A stretch of DNA of 64,000 nt. Source: Aequorivita aquimaris (GTDB lineage Bacteria; Bacteroidota; Bacteroidia; Flavobacteriales; Flavobacteriaceae). Shown here piece after piece: positions 7,536 through 16,569 of this stretch. Both the position numbers and the translations under genes were made by a program. Location of the stretch: positions 496,001 through 560,000 of the forward strand of contig NZ_JRWG01000001.1 of assembly GCF_001573155.1 (NCBI RefSeq), in the 5' to 3' direction. Numbering within the stretch: the first letter of the stretch is position 1; every line of letters begins with the position of its first letter. Below the pieces are notes generated by a model. The model worked only from the letters and a program-made list of their open reading frames with translations. It was not told the origin of the DNA and made no database searches.

Positions 7536-8702
7536 TTAAACTATATTTTTCCTTGAAACCTTTTCGAAAGCGCCTTCCAAATCGGCAATTATATCTTCCG
7601 TTTCCTCAATTCCCACAGAAAAACGCAGCAAGCCATCGCTGATGTTCTGGCGCTTCCGTTCCTCCGCAGAAAGTAGGGCGTGAGATGTTTGTGCAGGCGA
7701 AAGAATGGTAGATTCCACTCCCGCCAAGCTCATGGACGGTTTAATCATCTTCAATCCTTTTAAAAATTCATCCACATTCAAATATTCACTTATTTCAAAA
7801 GACAGCATTCCCGTGTAACCGCTCATCTGTTTTTTTGCAAGTCCGTGGTCTGGATGGGTTTTCAATCCGGGATAATACACTTTTTCAACCAAGGGGTGGC
7901 CGTCGAGCCACTTCGCCATTTTTTTGGCGTTTTTGTTTTGGGCCCTAACGCGGAGTACCATGGTTTTCATACTGCGTTCCAAAAGCCAAACCGTATAATC
8001 ACTCAAGCTTCCTCCAAGGTTTTTTGCGAGGTTCCAGATTATTTTTATGTGTTCTTCACTTGCCGCAACCGCTCCTGCCAAAATATCGCTGTGGCCGCCC
8101 ATATATTTCGTGGCGCTGTGCATCATAATATCTATGCCGAAATCGGCAGGGGTTTGGTTTACCGGCGAAGCAAACGTATTGTCAATCATCGTAATTAGAC
8201 CGTGCTGTTTTGCCAATTTTGAAATCATTTCCAAATCGGTAATTCGCATCAGTGGATTGGAAGGGGTTTCCACAAAAAGGACTTTGGTGTTCTTTTGAAT
8301 TTTTTCAGAAAAATCCGCTTCCGAAAAACCTTCGGCAAAGGAATATTCTATCCCGAATTTATGGAATTCCTCTACCACAAAATTATAAGTGCCTCCGTAC
8401 AGAGTTTGCGGCAAGACAACGTGGTCGCCTTTGTGCAAAAAAGCCAGCATCGTAGTACTCACGGCGGCCATGCCACTTCCGAAGATTAGCCCCGCCTCAC
8501 ACTTTTCGAGCCTTGCTATTTTCCTGCAAAGCGCTTCCTGATTTGGAGTGTTAAAATAGCGCGGATACCGCTTAACCTCCACATCTTCATACGCGTAGCT
8601 GCTGGACATAAACAATGGCGAAACTGCGCCCTTGAATTGCTCGTCCTTCACCTCGCCAATGTGGGTGCAGATGGTGTTGAGGCCTAATTTTTCGGATTTC
8701 AT
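7536..8702 (-). CDS. PLP-dependent trans-sulfuration enzyme (cystathionine synthase/lyase or methionine gamma-lyase type)
   Basis: This 388-residue Cys/Met metabolism PLP enzyme has the usual family length. Visible features are SSSYAYEDVEVKRYPRYFNT (substrate and cofactor loop), FGSGMAAVSTTMLAF, ETPSNPLMRITD, IDNTFASPVNQTPADFG, and the PLP-binding Lys in HSATKYMGGHSD. The C-terminal substrate region includes SMSLAGVESTI and RFSVGIEE. Cystathionine gamma-synthase, gamma-lyase, beta-lyase and methionine gamma-lyase cannot be told apart safely by eye. The gene sits 75 bases upstream of bshB1 on the same strand. Cysteine supply for bacillithiol is a possible link, but that is inference. Confidence 0.88.
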   Translation of the reverse strand: MKSEKLGLNTICTHIGEVKDEQFKGAVSPLFMSSSYAYEDVEVKRYPRYFNTPNQEALCRKIARLEKCEAGLIFGSGMAAVSTTMLAFLHKGDHVVLPQTLYGGTYNFVVEEFHKFGIEYSFAEGFSEADFSEKIQKNTKVLFVETPSNPLMRITDLEMISKLAKQHGLITMIDNTFASPVNQTPADFGIDIMMHSATKYMGGHSDILAGAVAASEEHIKIIWNLAKNLGGSLSDYTVWLLERSMKTMVLRVRAQNKNAKKMAKWLDGHPLVEKVYYPGLKTHPDHGLAKKQMSGYTGMLSFEISEYLNVDEFLKGLKMIKPSMSLAGVESTILSPAQTSHALLSAEERKRQNISDGLLRFSVGIEETEDIIADLEGAFEKVSRKNIV

Positions 8703-8798
8703 GATGATTTTTATTTTTTCGATGACTAAGGTATAAATTATATTTTAGACCGTTCGTAATAATGAAGCCGTGCCATTGTTTTTTTCTATATTTATGCA

Positions 8799-9404
8799 AT
8801 GAATAAAATTTTTATTTTGCTTCTTGTCTTTACGCTCGGTTTCTCCGCAAATGGTCAAGTTGCCATACCCGGAACCGACCTTAGTATAAAAATGGTAAAA
8901 GCGCGAAAAATCGGCGTGCTTTCGGTTCAATTTGGCGGTACCTATCTAATAAACTCGGGAAAGGATAACAAAAGAGTACAAATTCGCCTTAAAGTAAGGT
9001 CAGAAAATGGAGAGGAAACACTTTTTGATCCAAACAAGCTTTCCCTTGTGAGCCACGAATATAAAGCTCGCTTCAGTGTTTCAGAGGTTTATTTTGCCAC
9101 TTTTTTCCGGTCAAAAGGTTTTCAAATGTTGACTACAAATAATACCGAGAAACCAATTTTTGCAAAGTATGATCCCTCCGTTCCGAATACTTTTAATGAT
9201 TTTTCGATGACGGGTTTTAAGGATTGCCCCATAGATCTTAATTTTGGAACCAATAGAAAACCGATAACCCACACCATCTATTTCCGTCCAAACACCATTG
9301 ACAAAAATGTACTCGATGTATTTTTTGTAGTTCCAAATGGATTGACCAGTGGGGAGATATACTTTGGCAACACTTTAATTTCAGAAATAAATATACGTCC
9401 ATGA
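8799..9404 (+). CDS. Secreted protein of unknown function, coupled to hutI
   Basis: This 201-residue protein begins with a signal peptide (MNKIFILLLVFTLGFSANGQ, cleavage expected after about residue 19). The mature part is beta-rich with no motif that I recognise. Segments include GVLSVQFGGTYLINSGKDN, a central VSEVYFATFFRSKGFQML, and LDVFFVVPNGLTSGEIYFGN near the end. The last pattern resembles small Ig-like or DUF4352-like envelope domains, but that resemblance is weak. Its stop codon overlaps the hutI start (ATGA at 9401-9404), so the two genes are translationally coupled. A near-consensus -7 box, TATATTTA at 8787-8794, lies just ahead. A link to histidine use is inference from position only. 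Confidence 0.8.
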   Translation: MNKIFILLLVFTLGFSANGQVAIPGTDLSIKMVKARKIGVLSVQFGGTYLINSGKDNKRVQIRLKVRSENGEETLFDPNKLSLVSHEYKARFSVSEVYFATFFRSKGFQMLTTNNTEKPIFAKYDPSVPNTFNDFSMTGFKDCPIDLNFGTNRKPITHTIYFRPNTIDKNVLDVFFVVPNGLTSGEIYFGNTLISEINIRP

Positions 9405-10636
9405 AACTACTGCTCACCCATATAAAAGAATTGCTCCAAGTGCGCGAAAACTGTCCTGAAAAGTTAAGCGGAAAAGAAATGAAGAAACTCCCAACCCTCA
9501 AAAACGCTTGGGTTTTTATAAACCACGGCGTGATAGAAGATTACGGAACTATGGATAAAATGGGGCCGCATCAAGGTTTTAAGACGTTGGATTGCAGCGG
9601 AAAAATAGTGATGCCCGCTTGGTGCGACAGCCACAGCCATATTGTTTACGCCGGCAATCGGGAGCAGGAATTTGTGGACAGAATCAACGGTTTGAGCTAT
9701 CAGGAAATCGCCGAAAAAGGCGGTGGAATCGTGAACAGCGCAAAAAAACTGCAAAAAACCTCGGAAGAGGATTTGTACCATCAATCTGCGGCGCGACTTG
9801 AAGAAGTGATGCGGCTCGGCACTGGCGCCATCGAAATTAAAAGCGGGTACGGACTTACAACCGAAGCGGAAATGAAAATGCTTCGCGTGGCTAAAAAACT
9901 TGCCGAAGAATACCCCATAACCATCAAAACTACTTTTTTGGGCGCTCACGCCATTCCCACGGAATACAAAGGCAACAAAGACGGTTATTTGGATTTACTC
10001 TGCAACGAAATGCTGCCAAAAGTTGCTGAAGAAAAGCTCGCCGAATATGTGGATATTTTCTGCGAAGAGGGTTATTTTTCTGTCAATGATATGGAACGAA
10101 TTCTTTCGGAAGGAAAGAAATACAACCTAATTCCAAAAGTTCACGTCAATCAATTTAATAGCATTGGAGGCATTGCTTCGGCAGTAAAACACAATGCGCT
10201 AAGCGTAGATCATTTGGAAGTTATGACCGATCAAGATATTGAAGATTTAAAAAATTGCGACACTATGCCGGTGGCGCTTCCCTCCTGCTCCTACTTTTTG
10301 GGTATTCCCTACGCTCCCGGACGAAAAATGATTGATGCAGGCTTGCCATTGGCACTTGCAACAGATTATAATCCCGGTTCCACACCCAGTGGAAATATGA
10401 ATTTTGTGGTAGCAACTGCCTGTATAAAAATGCGATTGACCCCCGAAGAAGCCATAAATGCCGCAACCATAAACGGCGCTTACGCGATGGGCCTCAGTAA
10501 CACCCACGGCAGTATTACCAAAGGAAAAATGGCAAATCTCATTATCACAAAACCAGTTCCGTCGTATGGTTATTTGCCGTACGCCTTCGGCAGCAATCTG
10601 ATTGATTCCGTAATTATTAATGGTAAAGAAGTGTAA
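9401..10636 (+). CDS. hutI: Imidazolonepropionase
   Basis: This 411-residue amidohydrolase catalyses the third step of histidine degradation, imidazolone-5-propionate to N-formimino-L-glutamate. Metal and substrate motifs are present: CDSHSHIVYAGNREQEF near residue 76, GGGIVNSAKK, IEIKSGYGL near 147, FLGAHAIPTEYKG, PKVHVNQFNSIGG, SVDHLEVM, and ATDYNPGSTPSGNM near 325. The length is normal and the protein is cytoplasmic. The start overlaps the upstream secreted-protein gene by 4 bases and the stop overlaps the hutG start by one base, so this is a tight operon. hutH and hutU are not in the window. Confidence 0.95.
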   Translation: MKLLLTHIKELLQVRENCPEKLSGKEMKKLPTLKNAWVFINHGVIEDYGTMDKMGPHQGFKTLDCSGKIVMPAWCDSHSHIVYAGNREQEFVDRINGLSYQEIAEKGGGIVNSAKKLQKTSEEDLYHQSAARLEEVMRLGTGAIEIKSGYGLTTEAEMKMLRVAKKLAEEYPITIKTTFLGAHAIPTEYKGNKDGYLDLLCNEMLPKVAEEKLAEYVDIFCEEGYFSVNDMERILSEGKKYNLIPKVHVNQFNSIGGIASAVKHNALSVDHLEVMTDQDIEDLKNCDTMPVALPSCSYFLGIPYAPGRKMIDAGLPLALATDYNPGSTPSGNMNFVVATACIKMRLTPEEAINAATINGAYAMGLSNTHGSITKGKMANLIITKPVPSYGYLPYAFGSNLIDSVIINGKEV

Positions 10637-11640
10637 TGGGATTTTTGAAAATTTATTCTGAAAAAAATGTAGCTTCAACTATAAAAAAGCGGGCTGGAGA
10701 AACCAAGTTTGGCGAAAAAGTAGCCTTTGTTGAAAAGCTTGAAGACCTAAAAAACCATCCCGCAAAATACGTGCTTTTAGGAATTCCCGAAGACATTGGC
10801 GTTCGCGCTAATTTTGGAAATCCCGGCACATCAAAAGCTTGGAACGCCGCTTTGGGAAGCCTTTTAAATATTCAGCACAATCATTTAACCGATGCCGAAA
10901 ACGTGATTCTTTTGGGTGAAATTGACTGCGACACCCAAATGAAGCAGGCTGAAAGTATTTCAAAAGAAGAAAATCATTATGCCGAAGAACTGGGCGAACT
11001 CGTTACCCAAATAGACCATAAAGTTGCGGAAGTTGTAAAAGCGATTGTTGCGGCTGGTAAGTTCCCGATAATCATTGGTGGCGGCCACAACAACAGTTTT
11101 GGAAATTTGAAAGGCACTTCGGAAGGTTTAGAAAAAGCTCTCAATTGCATCAACTTTGATGCGCATACGGATTTTCGAACTTTGGAACATCGCCACAGTG
11201 GCAACGGGTTTTCGTATGCTTTTGAGGATGGGTTTTTGGAGAAATACTTCATTTTTGGACTTCACAGAAATTATACTTCCGAAGCGGTTTTTAATTCAAT
11301 GGATAAAAATTCGCACAGAGTCAATTTCAATCTTTTTGAAGATATTTCAGTGAAACATAAACTAACTTTTTCCGAAGGATTAAAAGATGCCAAAAATTTC
11401 TGCTGCAATGAAAATTTTGGAATTGAATTGGATATGGACGCCATAGAATTTATGGGAAGCAGTGCTATTACTCCCAGCGGATTTACTTTGACCGAGGCCC
11501 GACAATTTGTTTCTTATTTTTCAAAAATTGAGAATGCTAAATATCTTCATATTTGTGAAGGATCGCCATCTGCTGGGATTTTTTCGGATCAAGTGGGCAA
11601 AGCGATTGCCTATTTGGTGAGCGATACTTTGGCGAAATAG
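10636..11640 (+). CDS. hutG: Formimidoylglutamase (arginase/ureohydrolase family)
   Basis: This 334-residue member of the arginase superfamily probably hydrolyses N-formimino-L-glutamate to glutamate and formamide. Manganese-site motifs are visible: GGGHNNSFGN near residue 149, NFDAHTDFR near 174, and ELDMDAIEF near 268. The flanking GFTLTEARQFV and HICEGSPSAG are typical of the Bacteroidota form. The start codon overlaps the hutI stop by one base. The hut neighbourhood makes formimidoylglutamase the natural reading; agmatinase or arginase are alternatives by fold alone. Confidence 0.88.
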   Translation: MGFLKIYSEKNVASTIKKRAGETKFGEKVAFVEKLEDLKNHPAKYVLLGIPEDIGVRANFGNPGTSKAWNAALGSLLNIQHNHLTDAENVILLGEIDCDTQMKQAESISKEENHYAEELGELVTQIDHKVAEVVKAIVAAGKFPIIIGGGHNNSFGNLKGTSEGLEKALNCINFDAHTDFRTLEHRHSGNGFSYAFEDGFLEKYFIFGLHRNYTSEAVFNSMDKNSHRVNFNLFEDISVKHKLTFSEGLKDAKNFCCNENFGIELDMDAIEFMGSSAITPSGFTLTEARQFVSYFSKIENAKYLHICEGSPSAGIFSDQVGKAIAYLVSDTLAK

Positions 11641-11763
11641 AGTTTAAATTTTTAGCCGTAAAGTTTTCATTTCGAATTGTATCCCTAAAAATAATTACGA
11701 TATTTACAATCAGTCCTTTACATTATTTTCCCATTAAAACTTTAAGTCCTAAATTCCTATTTG

Positions 11764-14316
11764 ATGAAAAACTACAAACTGCCCTTCCGCTCAACTGTAT
11801 TCGCTTTGCTTTCCCTACTTCTTTTTTCGAGTTGTAAAAACGCTTCCGAAGAAATTTCCGAAGAAAAAGAAACCGGAAAAATGGAATATCCCGCAGAGTG
11901 GATGTACAACCAACGCGCGTATCCTAACAATTACATCAACAAAGAAGCATACAAAGAAGCAGTGCTTCAATCCAAACAGATTCTCACAAACCGCTCTCCC
12001 GAACAAGCTGGGGAATGGACGTTTGTGGGCCCGCTAAACACCGGCGGCCGCGTTACCGATGTAGCTATTTCACCAGATAATGATGACCATCTATACGTGG
12101 CCACGGCAACTGGTGGAATTTTTAGAAGTTATGATGCGGGCGCAAATTGGACCCCAATTTTTGATGAAGTATCAAAACCTTCAATTGGTGATATTGCCAT
12201 TGCCCCTTCAAACGCTCAGCGAATATATGCAGGAACAGGCGAAGCAAACGGAAGTGCTACTGACGGTGCTTATTTTGGTGATGGAATATACAGAAGTGAC
12301 AACGGCGGCGATACTTGGACCAATGTAGGTTTGCCCGAAAGCAACCATATAGGTAGAATTGTTGTTGACCCAACAAACCCAGATCGTGTTTTTGCTGCGG
12401 CTACCGGACAATTATACGGTAAAAATGTAGAGCGCGGAATATATAGAACCACAAATGGTGGTGGAAACTGGGAGCGTGTACTTTTTGTTACAGACTCTAC
12501 AGCGGCAATTGATGTTGCAATGAATGTTGCAAATACAAATATTATTTATGCAGCAATGTGGGAACGCACCCGCAAACCTTGGGAACGTGATTATGGGGGT
12601 GTTACTTCAGCAATTCATAGATCGATGGATGGGGGAACAACTTGGACTGAACTTGGTGTTTCCAACGGTCTTCCCGCTCCAAATGCGCAAACTGGACGTA
12701 TTGGTATTGCCGTTTCAGAATCAGATCCTTCAACGGTTTATGCACGTTTCACAACAAATGAAATTACCAATGAATTTGATGGCCTTTATAAATCAACCGA
12801 TAATGGCGATAATTGGGCATTGGTAACGCCAGCTGGGGCATTAAGTGGAATTGACGCCAATTTTGGATGGTATTTCGGGAATGTTCGTGTTAATCCAAAC
12901 AATTCATCCGAAGTGTATGTTATAGGTTTTGAACTTGCAAAATCCACAAATAGTGGTGCCTCTTGGAGCACACTGCCCGGAATGCATGTGGATCATCACG
13001 CGTTGGATTTTTCAAGAACTAACAGCAATTTTATGCTCGCCGGAAACGACGGTGGCGCCTATATTTCTAACAATGGCGGAAATAGCTGGACTAAGTTTTT
13101 GAATCTTTCATTAACCCAATTTTATAATATTGAAGTAGATTATTTACAGCCAGAGAGGCTTTACGGAGGCACACAGGACAACAATACAATTAGGACACTC
13201 ACAGGAGGCACAAGCGATTGGAGTTCGATCATTGGTGGTGACGGTTTTCATGTAAATGTGGATCCAAACGATAATAATTATGTTTACGGGGAATCCCAAT
13301 ACGGAAATCTTCGCCGTTCCACAAACGGTGGAAGTTCATTCCAAAATGGAACAAATGGCATAAGCGGTAGCGACCGTACAAATTGGAATACACCTGTAAT
13401 TCTTTCACCGTTTGATTCCTCAAAAATGTTTTACGGCTCTAACAAGCTCTACACCTCTACCCGTGCGGTTTCTTGGACAGCCATAAGCCCAGATTTAACA
13501 GACGGTTTGCACCCAAGCGGCTCCTTAGCTTTTGGAACGCTCACCGCAATCGCGGCATCCTACAATAATTTGGACGTTATTTATACTGGAAGCGACGACG
13601 GAAATGTAAACGTAACTTTTGATGGCGGAACTACATGGACAGACGTAAGCGCTGGTCTTCCCGATCAATACATCACTTCCATCGCAATGGTTCCAAGTGA
13701 CGATATGATTGCGTATGTTACTGTTTCGGGGTTTAAATATTTGGATTATACCCCGCGTGTTTTTAAAACTACGGACGGAGGACAGAATTGGACGGATATT
13801 TCATCAAACCTACCAAATATTCCAGTAAATGATATTATCGTCTATCCGGCAGAAAATATTTTATTCGTCGCAACCGACTTAAATGTGTGGTATTCCAAAG
13901 ACGATGGTGCAAACTGGACAATTTTAGGAAACAACCTGCCGCTTACGGTGGTGATGGACTTAAAATTCCACGAACCCACCCAAACGCTTTATGCTGGAAC
14001 TTTCGGACGGGGGATGCACAGTTATGATATCAGCGATATTTTAAGTGTGGACGAAAATGAACTGGCTTTAAATTCAATCAAAATATACCCAAATCCCGCA
14101 ACTTCAGAATTTACAATTTCGCAAAACCTTTCTTCGGAAGGAACCGTTCAGCTTTTTGATATTTCAGGGAAAAGGATAAAGGATTTGTTCAGCGGAAATT
14201 TTAGTTCCAATAAAAACATCAAAGTAAAAACCGATGGACTTGCGACGGGTATTTATTTGCTGAAAGTAAATACAGGCAATCAATCGGTTACAAAGAAATT
14301 GATAGTCAAAAAATAA
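11764..14316 (+). CDS. Asp-box beta-propeller lipoprotein with T9SS sorting domain
   Basis: The start is placed at the ATG at 11764; a TTG one codon earlier is less likely. The 850-residue product opens with a lipoprotein-like signal (LLLFSSC). At least ten Asp-box (BNR, SxDxGxTW-like) motifs follow, for example SYDAGANW, SDNGGDTW, SMDGGTTW, STDNGDNW, SNNGGNSW, TFDGGTTW, TTDGGQNW and SKDDGANW. These predict one or more sialidase/VPS10-like propellers. The C-terminus is a T9SS type A sorting domain (IYPNPATSEFTIS, LFDISGKRIKDL, GIYLLKVNTG). Catalytic sialidase residues were not identified, so an enzymatic role is unsupported; surface binding or glycan and protein interaction is plausible. A lipoprotein signal together with a T9SS domain is unusual, and a plain signal peptide cannot be excluded. 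Confidence 0.88.
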   Translation: MKNYKLPFRSTVFALLSLLLFSSCKNASEEISEEKETGKMEYPAEWMYNQRAYPNNYINKEAYKEAVLQSKQILTNRSPEQAGEWTFVGPLNTGGRVTDVAISPDNDDHLYVATATGGIFRSYDAGANWTPIFDEVSKPSIGDIAIAPSNAQRIYAGTGEANGSATDGAYFGDGIYRSDNGGDTWTNVGLPESNHIGRIVVDPTNPDRVFAAATGQLYGKNVERGIYRTTNGGGNWERVLFVTDSTAAIDVAMNVANTNIIYAAMWERTRKPWERDYGGVTSAIHRSMDGGTTWTELGVSNGLPAPNAQTGRIGIAVSESDPSTVYARFTTNEITNEFDGLYKSTDNGDNWALVTPAGALSGIDANFGWYFGNVRVNPNNSSEVYVIGFELAKSTNSGASWSTLPGMHVDHHALDFSRTNSNFMLAGNDGGAYISNNGGNSWTKFLNLSLTQFYNIEVDYLQPERLYGGTQDNNTIRTLTGGTSDWSSIIGGDGFHVNVDPNDNNYVYGESQYGNLRRSTNGGSSFQNGTNGISGSDRTNWNTPVILSPFDSSKMFYGSNKLYTSTRAVSWTAISPDLTDGLHPSGSLAFGTLTAIAASYNNLDVIYTGSDDGNVNVTFDGGTTWTDVSAGLPDQYITSIAMVPSDDMIAYVTVSGFKYLDYTPRVFKTTDGGQNWTDISSNLPNIPVNDIIVYPAENILFVATDLNVWYSKDDGANWTILGNNLPLTVVMDLKFHEPTQTLYAGTFGRGMHSYDISDILSVDENELALNSIKIYPNPATSEFTISQNLSSEGTVQLFDISGKRIKDLFSGNFSSNKNIKVKTDGLATGIYLLKVNTGNQSVTKKLIVKK

Positions 14317-14340
14317 TAAAGAAATTTTAAAAATAAAAAA

Positions 14341-14364
14341 CCCCGATTCAAAATTGAATCGGGG
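14341..14364. terminator. Bidirectional rho-independent terminator
   Basis: CCCCGATTCAA (14341-14351) pairs perfectly with TTGAATCGGGG (14354-14364), and the stem is flanked by A5 and T5 tracts. It sits between the convergent beta-propeller gene and the small lipoprotein gene. Confidence 0.85.
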
Positions 14365-14378
14365 TTTTTATTAGGCTT

Positions 14379-14822
14379 TTATTGCTTTTCGCAAACCACC
14401 CCCCAAATAGAAAGTGTATTTTTTGAAGTATTAATTTTCACATTTTCTGCATCTATTACCCTGAAATCTGCAGCGCCTGCGTAAGTATTGTCAAATATAG
14501 CTGCAAGTGAAAATTTAGGATTCTTAAAATTTAGAATTTTCCAATTTCCATCAACAGTATAAGTTCCCTTTTCAGAAATTACCACAGGTTTTTCGGTGCT
14601 TTCGGGCTGCGGAATACTTTTAAAATCGAATTTAAAAGTGTTGTTTTCAAAAAGCTTCAACGAAATTGAAGCAACTCCATTTCCTAAACTTTTATAGGAA
14701 ACAGCCTCAATTTTTCCCAAAACAACTTCTTTGGAATCCTTTGAAGATTTCACAGCAGTTTTCTTACTTCCGCAGGAAGAAATGGTTATTAACAATGCAA
14801 GTAGCAATATATTTTTCCACAT
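14379..14822 (-). CDS. Small lipoprotein of unknown function
   Basis: This 147-residue protein has lipoprotein signal MWKNILLLALLITISSCGSK (Cys17) and a mature part of alternating beta strands. ISLKLFENNTFKFDFKSIP followed by KGTYTVDGNWKILNF resembles the small beta-barrel lipoproteins (META, NlpE or DUF-type) in which residues after GTY describe a heat-map-like repeat, but no family was securely recognised. The gene starts only 3 bases after the ettA stop on the same strand, so it is read from the ettA transcript. It is predicted to sit in the inner or outer membrane facing the periplasm. Confidence 0.8.
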   Translation of the reverse strand: MWKNILLLALLITISSCGSKKTAVKSSKDSKEVVLGKIEAVSYKSLGNGVASISLKLFENNTFKFDFKSIPQPESTEKPVVISEKGTYTVDGNWKILNFKNPKFSLAAIFDNTYAGAADFRVIDAENVKINTSKNTLSIWGVVCEKQ

Positions 14823-14825
14823 AAT

Positions 14826-16517
14826 TTAGCGTATCAATTTTTTATATTTGATTCGTTTTGGCATCAAATCGCCGCCCAAACGTTTCTTTTTGTTTTCCTC
14901 GTATTCGCTGAAACCACCTTCAAAATAATATACTTGGCTATTTCCTTCAAACGAAAGTATGTGCGTACAGATTCTGTCCAAAAACCAGCGGTCGTGACTG
15001 ATAACTACTGCACAGCCTGCAAAGTTTTCCAAACCTTCTTCCAAGGCACGCAGCGTGTTTACGTCCAAATCGTTCGTAGGTTCATCCAGCAACAGTACGT
15101 TGCCTTCTTCTTTTAAAGTCATTGCAAGGTGAAGTCTGTTGCGTTCCCCACCAGAAAGCATCGAAACTTTTTTGTTCTGCTCGCTTCCGCTAAAGTTGAA
15201 ACGGCTCAAATATGCACGGGAATTCACTTGCCGTCCGCCCATCATAATTAATTCCTGGCTGTCGCTGAAGTTTTCCCAGATGGTTTTATCGGGGTTTATG
15301 TTCGAATGAGCCTGGTCAACATAAGCAATCTTAGCGGTTTCGCCTACTTCAAAAGTACCTTTGTCCGGCGTTTCCTCGCCCATTATCATTTTAAAAATAG
15401 TGGTTTTACCGGCACCGTTCGGGCCAATAATTCCAACGATTCCGGCTTGGGGAAGTTTGAAATTCAAATCCTCGTAAAGCAATTTATCGCCAAATGCTTT
15501 TGAAACACCTTTGGCCTCAATAACATTTGTTCCCAAACGCGGGCCGTTCGGGATGTATATTTCCAACTTTTCATCTAATTGCTTTTGGTCCTGGCTCAAA
15601 AGTTTGTCGTAATTCTGCAAACGCGCCTTTTGCTTTGTTTGGCGACCTTTTGCGCCTTGACGAACCCATTCCAGCTCGCGCTCCAATGTCTTTTGACGTT
15701 TTCCGGCCTGTTTTTGCTCCTGCGCCAATCGTTTTGACTTTTGGTCCAGCCAAGAGGAGTAATTCCCTTTCCACGGAATGCCTTCTCCCCTGTCCAATTC
15801 CAAAATCCAGCCCGCAACATTATCCAAGAAATAACGGTCGTGGGTTACGGCAATCACAGTGCCTTTGTATTCGGCAAGATGATGCTCCAACCAATGCACG
15901 CTTTCGGCATCCAAATGGTTTGTGGGCTCATCGAGCAAAAGCACATCCGGTTCTTTAAGCAACAATCTGCAAAGCGCTACCCTTCTTCGCTCACCTCCGG
16001 AAAGTACGCTGATCAATTTATCGGGCTCCGGTGTGCGTAGCGCATCCATCGCAATTTCCAGTTTTGTGTCAAGCTCCCAAGCGTTTGTGGCGTCTATTTT
16101 ATCTTGAAGCTTTGCCTGTTTTTCCATGAGTTCATCCATTTTTGCAGGATTTTCATAAACTTCCGGCAAACCGAACATATCATTTATTTTGTTGTATTCG
16201 TCAAGAATATCGACTACTTCCTGCACGCCTTCCTTTACAACTTCCAAAACAGTTTTGGATTCGTCCAGTTTCGGCTCCTGTTCCAGATAGCCTACGGTAT
16301 AGCCGGGTGCAAAAACTACATCGCCTTGGTAGTTTTTCTCTTCACCTGCGATGATTCGAAGTAAGGTAGATTTACCACTTCCGTTAAGACCGAGAATACC
16401 AATCTTGGCACCGTAAAAGAAGCTTAAGTATATGTTTTTAAGGACTGGAGTCTGGGCGCTTTGATAGGTTTTGGTCAACCCAGACATTGAGAAAATTACT
16501 TTTTTATCGTCGCTCAT
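14826..16517 (-). CDS. ettA: Energy-dependent translational throttle protein EttA (ABC-F)
   Basis: This 563-residue ABC-F protein has no membrane domain. Two ATPase modules are present: Walker A GLNGSGKST near residue 41 and GPNGAGKT near 356, signatures LSGGE near 167 and again in the second half, and Walker B LLLDEPTNHLD and LLLDEPTNDLD. Between them is the charged linker (RQGAKGRQTKQKARLQNY) that contacts the ribosomal E site. EttA gates entry of the 70S ribosome into elongation according to ATP/ADP level. Length and linker fit EttA better than Uup or antibiotic-resistance ABC-F proteins. A small lipoprotein gene follows after 3 bases. Confidence 0.95.
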   Translation of the reverse strand: MSDDKKVIFSMSGLTKTYQSAQTPVLKNIYLSFFYGAKIGILGLNGSGKSTLLRIIAGEEKNYQGDVVFAPGYTVGYLEQEPKLDESKTVLEVVKEGVQEVVDILDEYNKINDMFGLPEVYENPAKMDELMEKQAKLQDKIDATNAWELDTKLEIAMDALRTPEPDKLISVLSGGERRRVALCRLLLKEPDVLLLDEPTNHLDAESVHWLEHHLAEYKGTVIAVTHDRYFLDNVAGWILELDRGEGIPWKGNYSSWLDQKSKRLAQEQKQAGKRQKTLERELEWVRQGAKGRQTKQKARLQNYDKLLSQDQKQLDEKLEIYIPNGPRLGTNVIEAKGVSKAFGDKLLYEDLNFKLPQAGIVGIIGPNGAGKTTIFKMIMGEETPDKGTFEVGETAKIAYVDQAHSNINPDKTIWENFSDSQELIMMGGRQVNSRAYLSRFNFSGSEQNKKVSMLSGGERNRLHLAMTLKEEGNVLLLDEPTNDLDVNTLRALEEGLENFAGCAVVISHDRWFLDRICTHILSFEGNSQVYYFEGGFSEYEENKKKRLGGDLMPKRIKYKKLIR

Positions 16518-16569
16518 TTTAGTTAATTATTAATCGTTAAATGTTAATTCGGGATTTGTTAGATTTTTA

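Noticed and set aside
15527-15958. Long open frame on the plus strand across ettA
   Set aside because: It lies opposite the conserved ABC-F codons of ettA and has no recognisable domain, signal or ribosome-binding context.
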